The notes under the pieces: model-generated
Seen by the model: the letters and a program-made list of their open reading frames with translations, nothing else
Told to the model about the DNA's origin: nothing
Databases searched by the model: none
Shown: positions 1 to 11,300 of the stretch, in pieces
Layout of the letters: every line of letters starts with the position of its first letter
How positions within the stretch are numbered: the stretch's first letter is position 1
Source: Diabrotica undecimpunctata
Taxonomy: Eukaryota; Arthropoda; Insecta; Coleoptera; Chrysomelidae
Length of the DNA: 64,000 nt
Direction of reading: 5' to 3'
Assembly: GCF_040954645.1 (NCBI RefSeq)
Contig: NC_092807.1
Location: 806,001-870,000 of the forward strand
Translations under genes and position numbers: made by a program

Positions 1-608
1 AATAATTCCAGACTAGAGTATGTAAGAACGCAAAACGTTGTAAGTTTAAAAGGATTTACCTGAACTTGTGCCAAAATAGACTGTGACGATTTGACACGAA
101 TAAAGAAAACCACCTTCTTTACATTTTTGATAAACAAGGCCCAGTAAAGAGAAAAAGAAGCATTCAAATCATTATTTTATTTTGAAGAGATGTCCACACA
201 TAGTTTTCTTTAACGCAAGCATCAAGCTGTGTAAATAATTCAAAGTTACAAACAGTGAAAGTTCTTTAAACGAACTTTTCTTTTACTCAAGATTTCAAAA
301 AAAAAAAACTTCAAAGATTACAAGTATTCTATAATATTTCCATTCAATGTTTGTCTATATTTGCCACATTAATTGTTATGTATTTCCATCAATTTTCGTA
401 AAATCTCCTCAAGATCTGAAATGTGTAGTAAAAACTTCCAGGATTTCGTGCTGACATTGGGACATAAATACCAACGCTGTCTCTACTTTTTTAAACTTGT
501 CAAAAAGTGGTATTCAAACACTTGATATTATAATTTCTTGTACAGTTATTACATAATATAATTGTATCAGAAAAATCAGTGCATGATAGATGAATCTAAC
601 ATTTTTTT
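1..608. other. AT-rich non-coding sequence, probably Cdep intron
   Basis: No open frame of substance, no RNA gene and no clear repeat is visible. The first exon found downstream (5251) begins in phase 2, so at least one Cdep exon lies to the left of the window, and this stretch is most simply read as intron. Confidence 0.5.
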
Positions 609-704
609 TAATAGATAACGCTCGTCTTCATCGTTTGTATCACTTTGATTTATTTTTAGATTACATCAAAGTTTTTCTTTAATTATTACCGCATTAGAAT
701 TACT

Positions 705-1215
705 TTAACCGTTTGATTGCCCCTGGATTTAATTTATACTTTGAAATTTGCACTAAAATTAAGAAAAAAAGTTGGTAGACCTTGTCGGGTATTCAATTGG
801 ATCTTTTAAAACATATATCGAGGACGTTAAGTGGCCCCATATCGCAAAATTGGCCAACGAATGGAAAAATCCTGCTCGAAGGACCAAGTTCACTAATTCT
901 TCTGAACAACGTTAATAAATTATTTGACGCGACAAGATTACATTAAACGTTTTATTGCCTCTGGATTTAGTTTATATTTTGAATAATTGTAGTAAATGTA
1001 AGAAAAAAAGCATTGATAGATACTAGTTGTGGATTAAATAAGATCTATCTAAACATACATCGAGGAAGTTTACCAAAACGTTCACTAATTCATCTAAACA
1101 ACAGCTATGTATTACTTAAACGTTTTATTATCCCAGGATTTAGTTTATACTTTAAAAGTTTTTACTGAAACTTTTTTGATAGATACTAGTCGGGGGGTAA
1201 AACATAAATCGACAA
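705..1215. repeat. Three degenerate direct repeats
   Basis: Three imperfect copies start near 707, 941 and 1115. Each begins with a version of 'ccgttt(g/t)attgcccctggatttaatttatacttt' (read in pieces), and the first two continue with 'aagaaaaaaag'. The following part, 'atagatactagt...acataaatcga', is shared by the second and third. Spacing is about 235 and 175 bases, so the copies have indels. They look like subterminal repeats of the surrounding element. Confidence 0.6.
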
Positions 1216-1359
1216 TATTAGCGTGAAATTGCTATAGCAAGAAACGATGGCAATCGTTTCTTGCTCGAAACGAGCTCGAACTGCACTGCAAATAAATGGG
1301 AAAAACTTCGACAGGTACAACAATCTTACTTTTTCCTTTATCGTGTCTGTCATTTTATA

Positions 1360-2225
1360 AAATGCCGGCCCAGTATCGGGCTACGTCGGTTCTATCTTTG
1401 TTGGTGAGCTACAAATCTTCGAGGGTACATCGATGAGGACAGTTTCTGCATGTAAGATGTTCCATATTCTGTGTTTCTCCACAGTCACGGTTTACATCGT
1501 CTTGGTCTATTTTTCCCCATTTTGCCATGTTTGATTTTACTGGAGCGACCCCCGTTCTTATCCGATTCATAGTTTTCCACGTTTTAAAGTCTAGGGACTG
1601 GCCGGTCCATTGAACCTGGGGACGAGGAAATTACTCAGGCGGTTCATCCTGCACTGTTCCAAGGAAGCTTTTTCTGGATTTTAGTCGCTTTCGTGGTGTT
1701 CGAGCTTTGTATAGGGCATGCCGCCCTATACATGCCTCAGGGAATTCTGCAGGTAGTACGCTGTCATTGTTTTTAAGGCAGTTTCGAGTTTCTCCTCCAC
1801 TTCTTCAAAACCATTTCCTTGAGCACATATTGCAAGATCGTTAGCATAGAGGAAGTGCTTGGTTTCGGTCGGCGTAGGTTGGTCGTTTGTGTATATATTG
1901 ACGAGCATTGGTGCTAAAACACTTCCGAGGAGAGGCCGTTTTTTGAACTCTCCACCTACGTACTTTACCCTCCAGCATAACGAAAAAACATCTGTTTTGC
2001 AGTAAAGAATATACGACCTTACCCAGATGGTGGTCATTGAGAGTGCTGTATAATTTGCGGAGCAATGTTTTGTGCCTTACTGTGTTACAGGCTGCTGTTA
2101 AATCTACGGTTTTGTTCCAGGTTAAATTCCAGGTACAACAATGACCCCGATATCGACCCCTTTTAACCCAAGAAGTTATATAATGCAATTCATTCTTCCG
2201 AAAATTTAGGTGCGGGAACTGACAA
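1360..2225 (-). pseudogene. Non-LTR retrotransposon reverse transcriptase fragment (Jockey-like)
   Basis: The minus strand encodes pieces of a LINE reverse transcriptase in two frames. One piece (about 2130-1990) reads VDLTAACNTVRHKTLLRKLY, a decayed 'FDTVWH' palm motif. The next (2037-1726) contains GSVLAPMLVNIYTNDQP followed by LYANDLA, a mutated YADD catalytic motif. Further downstream on the minus strand (about 1510-1435) there is a cysteine/histidine pattern, CGETQNMEHLTCRNCPH, typical of the C-terminal zinc knuckle of these proteins. The frames do not join, so it is a dead 5'-truncated copy. The clade is a guess from general similarity. Confidence 0.8.
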
Positions 2226-2255
2226 CATCTCATTTATATGTCATAAATATGTCAC

Positions 2256-2492
2256 TTGGTTCGTTCAAAATTAGATTATGGAAGTTTAATTTACATTCAA
2301 AGTACAGACTCCAAAACTATTCTTAGATATCTGAATCCCGTGTACAATTCTGATCTACGAATCAGGTTTTGGGTCTTTAGATGTAGCCTGTACATGGCAT
2401 CGAACGGTTTGCCATTAGGTAGTGGACGTGAACAGTTATTATTAACACACCTAGCTAGGATTACTGCCAATCCATATAATTTAGCATACTAG
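2256..2492 (+). pseudogene. LINE reverse transcriptase C-terminal fragment
   Basis: The plus-strand frame contains RSKLDYGSLIY followed by ILRYLNPVYNSDLRI and REQLLLTHLARITANPYNL. This arrangement is known from the region just after the polymerase domain of Jockey/R1-type LINE proteins. It lies back to back with the minus-strand LINE piece to its left and has no start or catalytic motif of its own. It is a relic, not a gene. Confidence 0.7.
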
Positions 2493-2784
2493 TGGATTAG
2501 TCACAGATATTTACAGTCTCCCACGAAGGCTCAAACGCGTCCAGAAACAACTGCACATTTCCTTCAAAACATTGATCTGAAATAAACAAATCCCACTCCT
2601 ATCCCATCTGTGGTCCCCTAGGAAAAAGTTATTCTCTTTTTAAACGAATATTCTAACAGTTTTTTTTTAATTCTACACAGGGTGCGGCAGATTAGAAATA
2701 TCTCGAAAACTAAAGGTAACTGAAGCATGAAAATTGAAATGAAGGGGGTTTGAAGAGTGATCTATTTAATGAAAATATTTTCAT

Positions 2785-4384
2785 CTATTTACTACTTCCG
2801 GTTATACCGGAATATATATAAGCGAGTTTCCTACAGATTCTGCCGCTTCTCGCATTTCGACCGCCATCGTTTTCTGTCCTCCATTCGTCTTCTTTGATGG
2901 CTCTATCTCTCATTATATGCCGTACATTTTCTTCCCAGACAACGGAAGTCCTTCCCCTTCTTCTTTGTTGTGGTATGTAATTTAAGGCTTTCTTTGGCCA
3001 TCTATCTTCATTCATTCGCTTCACGTGACCATACCACACTAGTTGCCTTTTGTATTTGTCCTCCTTCTAATATCTTCATTCCTGGTATGATCTTTTTTGG
3101 ATATACCATACGCTCTCCTTAGAAAATCCTTTTCTACTCCTTCTATTCTTTTTCTATCTTTTTTTGTGATCTGCAAAACTTCTGCCCCATAAGTCATAAT
3201 AAGCTCTACCAAGGTTCAATAGATTGTCAATTTCGTTTCTAGTCTAATATCTTTAGGCCATAGTAGAGAGTTTAGAATGTTTACCGCTTTTTTTCCCTGC
3301 TGCGTTCTGTTTTCCATGTTTCTTTAGGTATTGCATTCTTTAGATATTATAGATCCGAGATATTTATATTCATTGCATGTTTTTGTGTTTCTAATTTCTA
3401 ACTCTATATCTTCTTCATCATCTCCTATTTTAAGATACTCTGTTTTTGACATATTCATATTGAGGTCCCATTTTTCATATTCTTTCTTTAGTTTTCTAAA
3501 CATGTAGTCCATGTCTTCCTCATCATTCGCTACGACTACCTGATCATCTACGAAAAATAAAGTTGTTAGACATTTACCACCGCCTATGTCTACTCCTATT
3601 CCGGATCCTCCACTGCTCTAGCGATGATTGAATATATATTTTAAATAAGGTCGGAGATAGACAACATCCTTGTTTAAGCCCCTTTGTTATTGGAAATGAT
3701 TCAGATGTAAAGTTTCCTTCTTTAATGATACTTCTTGCATTTTTGTATTTATTTACGATAGCATCCACATACTCTCTACGGAGATCTACTTTCGTCAATG
3801 TTTGAAACTAAATCTACAAAAATAGGTGGGTAGATAGATTCTTTGCCTTCCGTTTTTCGATTACTTGCTGCAGAACCAATATACCATCAGTGCACGACGA
3901 TCTTCCTGCACGAAATCCATTTTGTTCTTCTATGTCTTCGTATTATTATTCTACTCTTTCTTTTATTATTCGACCGTACAACCTCCCCACTAAGCTGATA
4001 ACAGTACGACCTATAATTTGCGTTTATACCCTTTCTTGAATATTGAGCTGATGTATCCAGCATTCCAATCATCAGGGATATTTTGTCCTTGAGCATTTGT
4101 TAAATAGTTGAACCAACATCTCATGTAATATTTTTGATCCATACTTTACCAACTCAATTGGGATGTCTCCAGGTTCTGTTGCTTTAACGTTTTTAGATCT
4201 TTTGAGGGCATCTATCCTCTGTCAGTAAGACCTCAGAATGGTGTTTCCACTGTTTCAGATCTATTAACTGTAAGTTAGATTTTTCCTTTCCTTCTCTCCG
4301 GATAGACTTTATCACCTTCCACGCTTGCCCAACTCTTGTTCCGCCCATATACCTATCCACCTCTGCACATCTTCGATCCCACAT
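2785..4384 (-). pseudogene. RTE-like LINE reverse transcriptase, heavily broken
   Basis: Five minus-strand frame pieces in order (4384 to 2785) cover one reverse transcriptase. They are the pre-RT linker (LIDLKQWKHHSEVLLTEDR), a palm segment near 3980-3890, the segment KGLKQGCCLSPTLFKIYIQ at 3679-3623, a post-YADD segment (MSKTEYLKIGDDEEDIELE, then CNEYKYLGSIIS), and the C-terminal end WYGHVKRMNEDRWPKKAL. Stops and frameshifts separate the pieces. This protein type (often annotated 'craniofacial development protein 2-like' in insects) belongs to RTE-type LINEs. The copy is about 1.6 kb and not functional. Confidence 0.82.
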
Positions 4385-5250
4385 CTCATTTTTTACTTTT
4401 CACTACTTCTCTTTTTACATCTCGATTTAATTTTTTATATATCTTGTAATCCTCCTCCTTTCTCGTTGACATCCATTTCTGATAAGCAAAAAAGCAATTC
4501 TCAAAAAGAAAAGTCAAATGTTTTAATTGGCAGTAGTAATCCTCTTTTCCCAGCATTTCTATCAAGAAAATAAAAGGTTATAATGCGAAGACTGAGGATA
4601 GGACATATACGCACAGCCGCATTGCTAACGACTTGTACGGTAATTTGGAGACGCCGTTTCTGAAGACTGATAAATTTCTTGAAGACTTCATAGTTGTATA
4701 ATCAAATTTAGGACCTATAATGTTGAAAATAAAGACAATTTGAGAAAAAAACTAACATAAGTTAATTATAGTCTGTTAAATACTTTAATCTGTTAATTAC
4801 TCAAATGTTTAAAAACGTTGAATTACTGTACCTGTGTCAATACCTTTCGTTGTCGAGACACGTTAAATTAAATAAAAAAGAATCTGGCTCAAAGGACCAA
4901 AAGTTCACAATTTTGTCTAACCAACTGCGCTGATAAATTTTTTACTTTAACAATTCATTAGTAATATATTTTTTTGTAATTTGAATCGATATGTATAAAG
5001 AATACATACAAAACGTATGGACGAGCGTTATCTGTTAATATCTAATGAATGTAGCGAATATAGAAACGACATATATAAAACTATTTACTGTGCTCCATAT
5101 ACAAAAAGGAAAAAGTAAAAAATCGACCTATTCACAAAAAGGCTTAACTTAGTTAAATTACGTTAGAGATATGAACTGTTAAGTGTGTAGAAATGATAAT
5201 ACTGATATTATTGTCTTTCTCAATTCCTCGTTCTCTTGTTGTCCCCGCAG

Positions 5251-5375
5251 GTCGCAATCATTTCGGCATTCTAGCGCGCACTCAAGCGCCTCCAACATGC
5301 ATTCACATTCGACAACTGTCGGGAACAGCATTTCCGCGCATCCTCTGTTACCTCTCGCTGACACCAACCTGAGCG
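5251..5375 (+). CDS. Cdep: Cdep exon: Ser/His-rich linker
   Basis: The acceptor is a pyrimidine-rich tract ending in CAG at 5248-5250, and the donor is GTACGT at 5376. Only one frame is open; it reads SQSFRHSSAHSSASN, then HSTTVGNSISAHPLLPLADTNLS. It enters in phase 2 and leaves in phase 1, which joins correctly to the exon at 8858 (AGC G|TG GAA). The sequence is low complexity and probably disordered, as expected for the linker that follows the FERM-adjacent domain in FARP proteins. The other two frames have stops (TAG near 5272, TGA near 5370). Confidence 0.85.
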
Positions 5376-8300
5376 GTACGTACTCCAATCATTTTTTTTT
5401 TCTATTTTTAGTAGGTACTGTGTTTGAGCTTTGTGGTTTGGCTTAGACCCCTCGATATGAGCACATTTTTAACACTTTTTATGCTACTCTAAAACAACGA
5501 TGAATATGCACTACCTCAAAACTAAACACGCAAGCAAATAATACTTTTTTTCAAAGCGGAAAGATGCAGTAGAAACAAATTTATACAGATCAAATGTTCA
5601 GTGATGTTTCTGATCCAAATGTTGCCCAAAGCAATAATAGAAATACTGAAATAATACACTCGCAAAAAAAAACGCAACGGAGAAAATTTTGGTCAAATTC
5701 AAAGTATTTTAGTTTTTTTACTTTTAGCCCTATTTTGATGATTTTTTTAGCACACTGTGTAAAAATTTATAAATTTTAATTTAGTACAGTGAGTTTTTTA
5801 ATAAAATTTTGTATTTGACTTAGTGTACGGGGTTAATTAAAACGTGGTTTTTTATCCTAACTTTGAAACATCCTGTGGAATAATTCGGTTAGCGGATTTT
5901 CGAAAAACCTTGTTTTTCGGTTGCAACCATGTCTTCTAAGTATTATGTTTTTGTTTCATGTGAACATATGGATTGGTTCATTTTTAGGAGCTAAATGACT
6001 TTCCACCCATAATTTACGACTTTTCCTATTATTACCAATATCTTTTGTATTAATTTGTAATACGACGACAGATATCAAAGAAATGTCATATCGACATTCC
6101 AGAAGCACTGTATTTAAATATTGATTAAAAGCAACGACATGATCTTGGTTTTAATGAACAATGATAACAATAACAAAACATAAAAGACAACTTAAATATA
6201 ACTTAACCCCTGTAACTTTGTACGCAAATAACAAAAAAAAACTACTAAAAAATAATACTTTGTATTTGTATTGCCTGCCTATACACGTCGGCTCATGCTG
6301 TCTATGAGGTTGCGAATATCATCTTGATGGATGTTTTGCCATTCCTCTTCTAGAGCCAAGCGAATTTCGTTAATTGATGCTGGTACGACTTCGCGACCTC
6401 TAATATTTCTACCAAGCATGTGCCAAACGTGCTCAATTGGGTTCAGATCTGGCGAACATGCTGGCCAGTTCATTTTATTATAACCAACTCTAAATATTGC
6501 GTGACACACTTTGTAGAGTGGGGTCGCGCATTATCTTGCATTAATAGAAAATCATCGCCGATATATTAAGAAAAGGGTGCTACGTGATTCGCTAAAATTT
6601 CCTCCATATACCGGTGTGCAGTCAACGAACCCTCAATAAATATCAATTCAGTGTGCGCCTCTAGGGATATTCCTGCCCATACTATCACCGAACCCCCTGC
6701 ATGGCTAACGCGGGGACTGAAAGCGCACTCTGCAACTCTCTCTAGTTCGACGCCATACTCGTTCTCTCCCATCTGATGAGTGAAAACAGTATCTCGACTC
6801 ATCCGTAAAAAGAACATTACTCCATTGTCCTAAATTCCAATGTAAATGTTCCATGGAAAATTGTAGTCTAGCCACTCTGTGCCGTGGAAGTAATTTGGGC
6901 CCAGTTGCTGGTCTGCAACTTTGCAAACCAAATTCATGTAATCTTCGACGTACTGTAAATACACTTACATTATTGTCTCGAACCTCTTGAAGCTGATTTC
7001 TTATTTGCACCGCTGTTAACCCTACACTGCTCAATGTATCATATATGAAACATACCGAGAATTTACATGTATAACACAGTGCAATAATATTAAGTCCAAA
7101 CAGCACTATGTAACATATTCGATATATACCACTTTATTATATTATACACATTTTGTAACCTTGCAACGTCGTCTAATATTTTATAAAGCGCGCGAATTAG
7201 TCAATTATCACTTAACCGTCGTGTTGACGATAACGCTGAGTTTAAAATATTTTATATAGGTGGTTATTAATCAAAATTAAATGTGCAAAATTGCGTTTTC
7301 TACTTATTACACGTCCACAAGTCATCCAGTATTAGTTTTATTTAGCATCTACTATTATTTTTAAAGGTATGGTAAAGAATTTGTTTGTATCATTTATGAT
7401 ACATAATGTAATTTGGGTATCATTTTAGATGTCTAGCTGGTATATGAAGAGGCCTTTATCAGATAAAGAATTGCAAGTTATAGTCGACAATTGGGATGAT
7501 AGTGAAGATGATTGTGATGTAAGTGATATTGGCGACTTGAATAATGATGCAGATGTAGAAAATATAGACGTATCAAATATTCCAGTGGTATTTGAAGATG
7601 AGCTGAGTGAAGCAGAAATGGAAGATACAGCAGAAAATGAGCGGGGACGACTATCTACAAGTTCTATTGAACAGGATATACAATTGAAGAAAAACAACGG
7701 GCCAATAAGCTATATTCCTGCAAAAGATATTCGAACAGATGCTGTAAGACATTGGCCAATCTACACTAGCGATCGAATCCGATGCAAAAAGCTAAATTGT
7801 AAAAAATTAACCTATATTAAATGTGACAAATGTGGCTTGCACTTATGTTTTAATAAGGATTCAAACTGTTTCTTTCAATTTCATCAATAAAAATATTATA
7901 CTATAAAGGTACTTAAGTATTTTATTTCCTATATATAATTTTGCCCAAATGCACTTTGTATCAAATTTGATACATTACCGAAAATGTCCTGAAATTTAAA
8001 AATAAATAACTTTAAATTTTTTTAAGCATTTTTTTCGGACTTCTTTATAAAATAGCTATACATATAATTTTTTCCAATCTAAAATTAAAAATTGAGCAGT
8101 GTAGGGTTAAATAACGATTTCGTGATGAATGTAGTACTCTAGCCACATATTCATAATTTCGCCCAGAGCAACGGCCTTCGCACAATCTTCGACACTAAGA
8201 ACCATGATCAATCAGTTATTACAAAATAACTCCAAAATAATCATAATTAAAAAAGTTCTAAATTGTGGGTGGCAAATTCATTTGGCTCTAAAAAATGAAC

Positions 8301-11300
8301 CAAGGCATATTTTGACATTAAACAAAAACACAATGCTTAGGAGACATGGTTGCAACCGAAAAATAAGGTTTTACGAAAATTCGTAAACGGAATTATTCCA
8401 CAGGATGTTTCAAAGTTAGGATAATAAAACCACGTTTTAATTAACCCCGTACAATAAAAATTTATAAATTTATACACAGTGTGCTAAAAAAATCATCAAA
8501 ATAGGGCTAAATTAAAAAAATTTAAATACTTTGAATTTGACCAAAATTTTCTCCGTTGCGTTTTTTTTTTTTCACCTGAGTGTAGATTATTTCGTGTTTA
8601 GAGTTACGGTAGCGGATATTTTCATTAATGAACTTATTATTATAACATAAAAAGAAGCAATCTGAAGTTTTTAGTGTTTTGAGGTGGAGCTTGAAGTTCA
8701 TAAACTTTTTTGTGGCATATAAGTCGCCAATCAATAGAGTTTACTTAAGGTTCATTTAAATTGATATAATGGTTTTGGTGTACTGATCGTGGTAGTAGTT
8801 GTGGGAGATATGTAGTGAATAGAGAAATCCTTGTGTAATAATCGCTTAATTTCACAGTGGAAGTGTCCAAACTCTCGGCGTCGCTGGGTTCGATGGGGGC
8901 CCATGTGGGCCAACGACCGGGTTCTCCGACGACGAAATCAGCCTCTCGCCACCTCGGCACAGCTACATCTTGGAGCTCGGTCCCCGACACCAGGCCTTCC
9001 ACTCTGCCCCCCAATCAGACGATGAGCTCTCCCGAGGAGTCTGCGATCACGAGCCCAATCCATACGAAAGCCACTATTACCAGCTCTCCGCTCGCCGTCC
9101 GCGCAGCTGTTCACAGGGCAGATACAGGTACCACTCGCACCCACATTACTTCCCAGATGCCCTCTAGTCACACCTTCGCTAACAATTATCCCTCGCAGAC
9201 GCAGTCGCAAAATGATCTAGGCCACGAGATCCTCGATACCACACCTGATTATACCTACCAAGCAATCACTACTCACCCCAAACGCCAAGTATGGCGTCGT
9301 AGCGCTAGTTGTAAAGATCTCTATGACTTCAGCTTCGAAGAAACCGGTCAAGCTAAACGTAGAGCTCATCCCCCGAAACCGCTCGAGAAGGCAGTTATTA
9401 GCTTCGAGGAGCGTAAGTTAGAGTCTCCGATCACGCGTTACGATGATCACCCGATCTATAGCGCTAGTTCCCGCGATAGTAGCTTAGAGATTCACCAAGA
9501 TATTATGGTGGCCGACGAAAAGGTATATTCTAGTAGCTATCCCGGTACCACCTCGTATTCCCAAGAATCCGTCGAAGATCCAGGTAATTACGATCTTCGC
9601 GATTCGCAAGACGACCTCTCCCACGACAGTTACGAGCTTATAGAAAAATCCGACGACGATTACAGTACTTCGGGCGAATATAAGTACCGAAAACGCAAAC
9701 CCTTCAACACTAGAAGCTGTAGTTTAGATTCTAACAATTATTTGCCATCGGATAGTGAATCCGAGCACGAGAAACGGCATAAATGCAAGAGTAGTTCGGA
9801 CGTACACGAAAACCTCTTCACTACAGAAGACCCGAGAGATTTCCCGAGGGAAATCATTCCGAGAAAATCAGACGGTAGTTATTACAAACAATTCAAGCAA
9901 CTCTCTCGAAATTCCAGTGTCGAATCCAAAACGTCGAAATCTAGTAGGGAAAGTCTTAAGAAATCCCATAGAGAGCGGAGTTTTGGATCTCGCACGTCTA
10001 GTCAAGAATCTCGATCAGACCACGAAGCCAAAATACCGGAACGCAGAAATAAAAGCCTAGAACAAATCGATAGTAGAAACGGATTTATTGATTCTAGAAC
10101 GTCCAGTGTCGAATCTAAGAGCGAATACTATGACGCACCTTCTAGATTCATGGACAACGTCGTCTTCCAACATCCTTACGATAGAAAAATCAATTTCGAA
10201 AGAAACTACGGTATTCACAAACTTCCAACACACGACAATATGGAAATGAATCGCAATTTCGCCCATGTTCATTCGATAAGCCTACAAAATGTCGAAACGG
10301 AACAAAACATTAAAATAAATCGTCTTCTAGCAAATCTCGAACAAAACACTGTCCCTAGAACGCAAAAATCATCGCATAGTTACCGATCTCACACGGTGGA
10401 CCACGAAAGACACAAGTCAGAACCCATTTGGCCAGAGGATATTCCTCCGGTTTGGCCGTCTCAACAAGCGAGCACACAGCGATCCACCGAATCGGAAAGT
10501 AACATATTCAGCTTTGACGAAGAAAAAATACAGTCGCTTCAAGACAGTCTGGAGTCGGACGTGTGCCCTGACCATGCCTTTAGAGTAGTCCCTAATATCG
10601 ACAACAAATTAAAGAAAGTCGAAGAACGTAAACCCTACAGAGACGTTTTTATGGAGATAGAGCCTCGTATTGTACACGACCTACCAATGCACCAACCTAT
10701 TGAACGGACAAAGTCTGATCCCAACTCACTAGCTCGTCAAAGACTCAACTCTAACAACAGAAGAATGTTATTGATGCATCAAAAGTCCATAGACCTCACA
10801 CCGGCCGAGTCTAGCGATGAAGATTACTTGTATAAGCAAATACCCAGTGCTCCACCTATCATGAAGTACAGAGGAACTCATTTCGAAATGCCCACAGCTG
10901 AATTCGGACACTTCGATATCATAAAGAGGGAAGGCGAAGGCTTGAAAACGAAATTTGAAGTGCCGAAGAGTCAATTCGAGGTTTTAGGAGCTAAAACACA
11001 GTCAGATTTGATCAACTTACCCCCTAAGGACGAAGATCTTACCTACATCCTACATAAACGGCACGTGATGAACGGAGCAGCTAGAAATGAAGAATTGAAA
11101 CCGTACGAAATACCAGACGTGCCCAAGAAGTCGCAAGCAGAAGTAGAAGAAACCCCCAAGACTGATGAAACGAAAAAATCGAATTTCAAACAAAAGACTG
11201 ATCCTCCAGAGACATCGTTTCTCTTTACACAAAATATCGATTTATCCAAAATAGATCCAGTTACGTTAGAAGTAGACAAAAGTCAGATGCCCGTACAGCA

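Larger units (their letters stand above)
613..5033. mobile_element. Putative inverted-repeat DNA element carrying LINE fragments
   Basis: A 14-base word, AGATAACGCTCGTC, at 613-626 is found inverted at 5020-5033, and similarity extends loosely inward (CATCGTTTGTA against CATACGTTTTGT). A degenerate subterminal repeat near the left end (705-1215) has a relative near the right end (about 4880-4945, sharing the words for 'aaggacca..agttcac'). This fits a non-autonomous DNA transposon with terminal and subterminal repeats that later received LINE insertions. No transposase of its own and no clear target duplication was found. A chance 14-bp inverted match is the alternative. Confidence 0.4.
5657..8582. 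mobile_element. Tc1-like transposon with long inverted repeats, split by a piggyBac copy
   Basis: The ends are CACTCGCAAA... at 5657 and ...CACCTGAGTG at 8582, flanked by TA on both sides (5655-5656, 8583-8584). The inverted repeats run for about 300 bases with scattered changes and share, for example, the words for 'cgcaacggagaaaattttgg' and 'catcctgtggaataattcgg'. Inside, on the minus strand, are transposase remains (8205-8111 and 7015-6279), interrupted by a complete piggyBac-type insertion at 7020-8106. CACTCAGGTG is the same terminal motif as in the Tc1 element at 18320, so the two are related families. Confidence 0.88.

Noticed and set aside
7429..7697. Minus-strand Ser-rich frame opposite the piggyBac ORF
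   Set aside because: It is the complement of the acidic Asp/Glu codons of the plus frame; it has no independent support.
7429..7890. Domesticated host gene derived from piggyBac
   Set aside because: The frame sits within perfect terminal repeats and TTAA duplications, so it belongs to a recently moved element; there is no sign of host exons.
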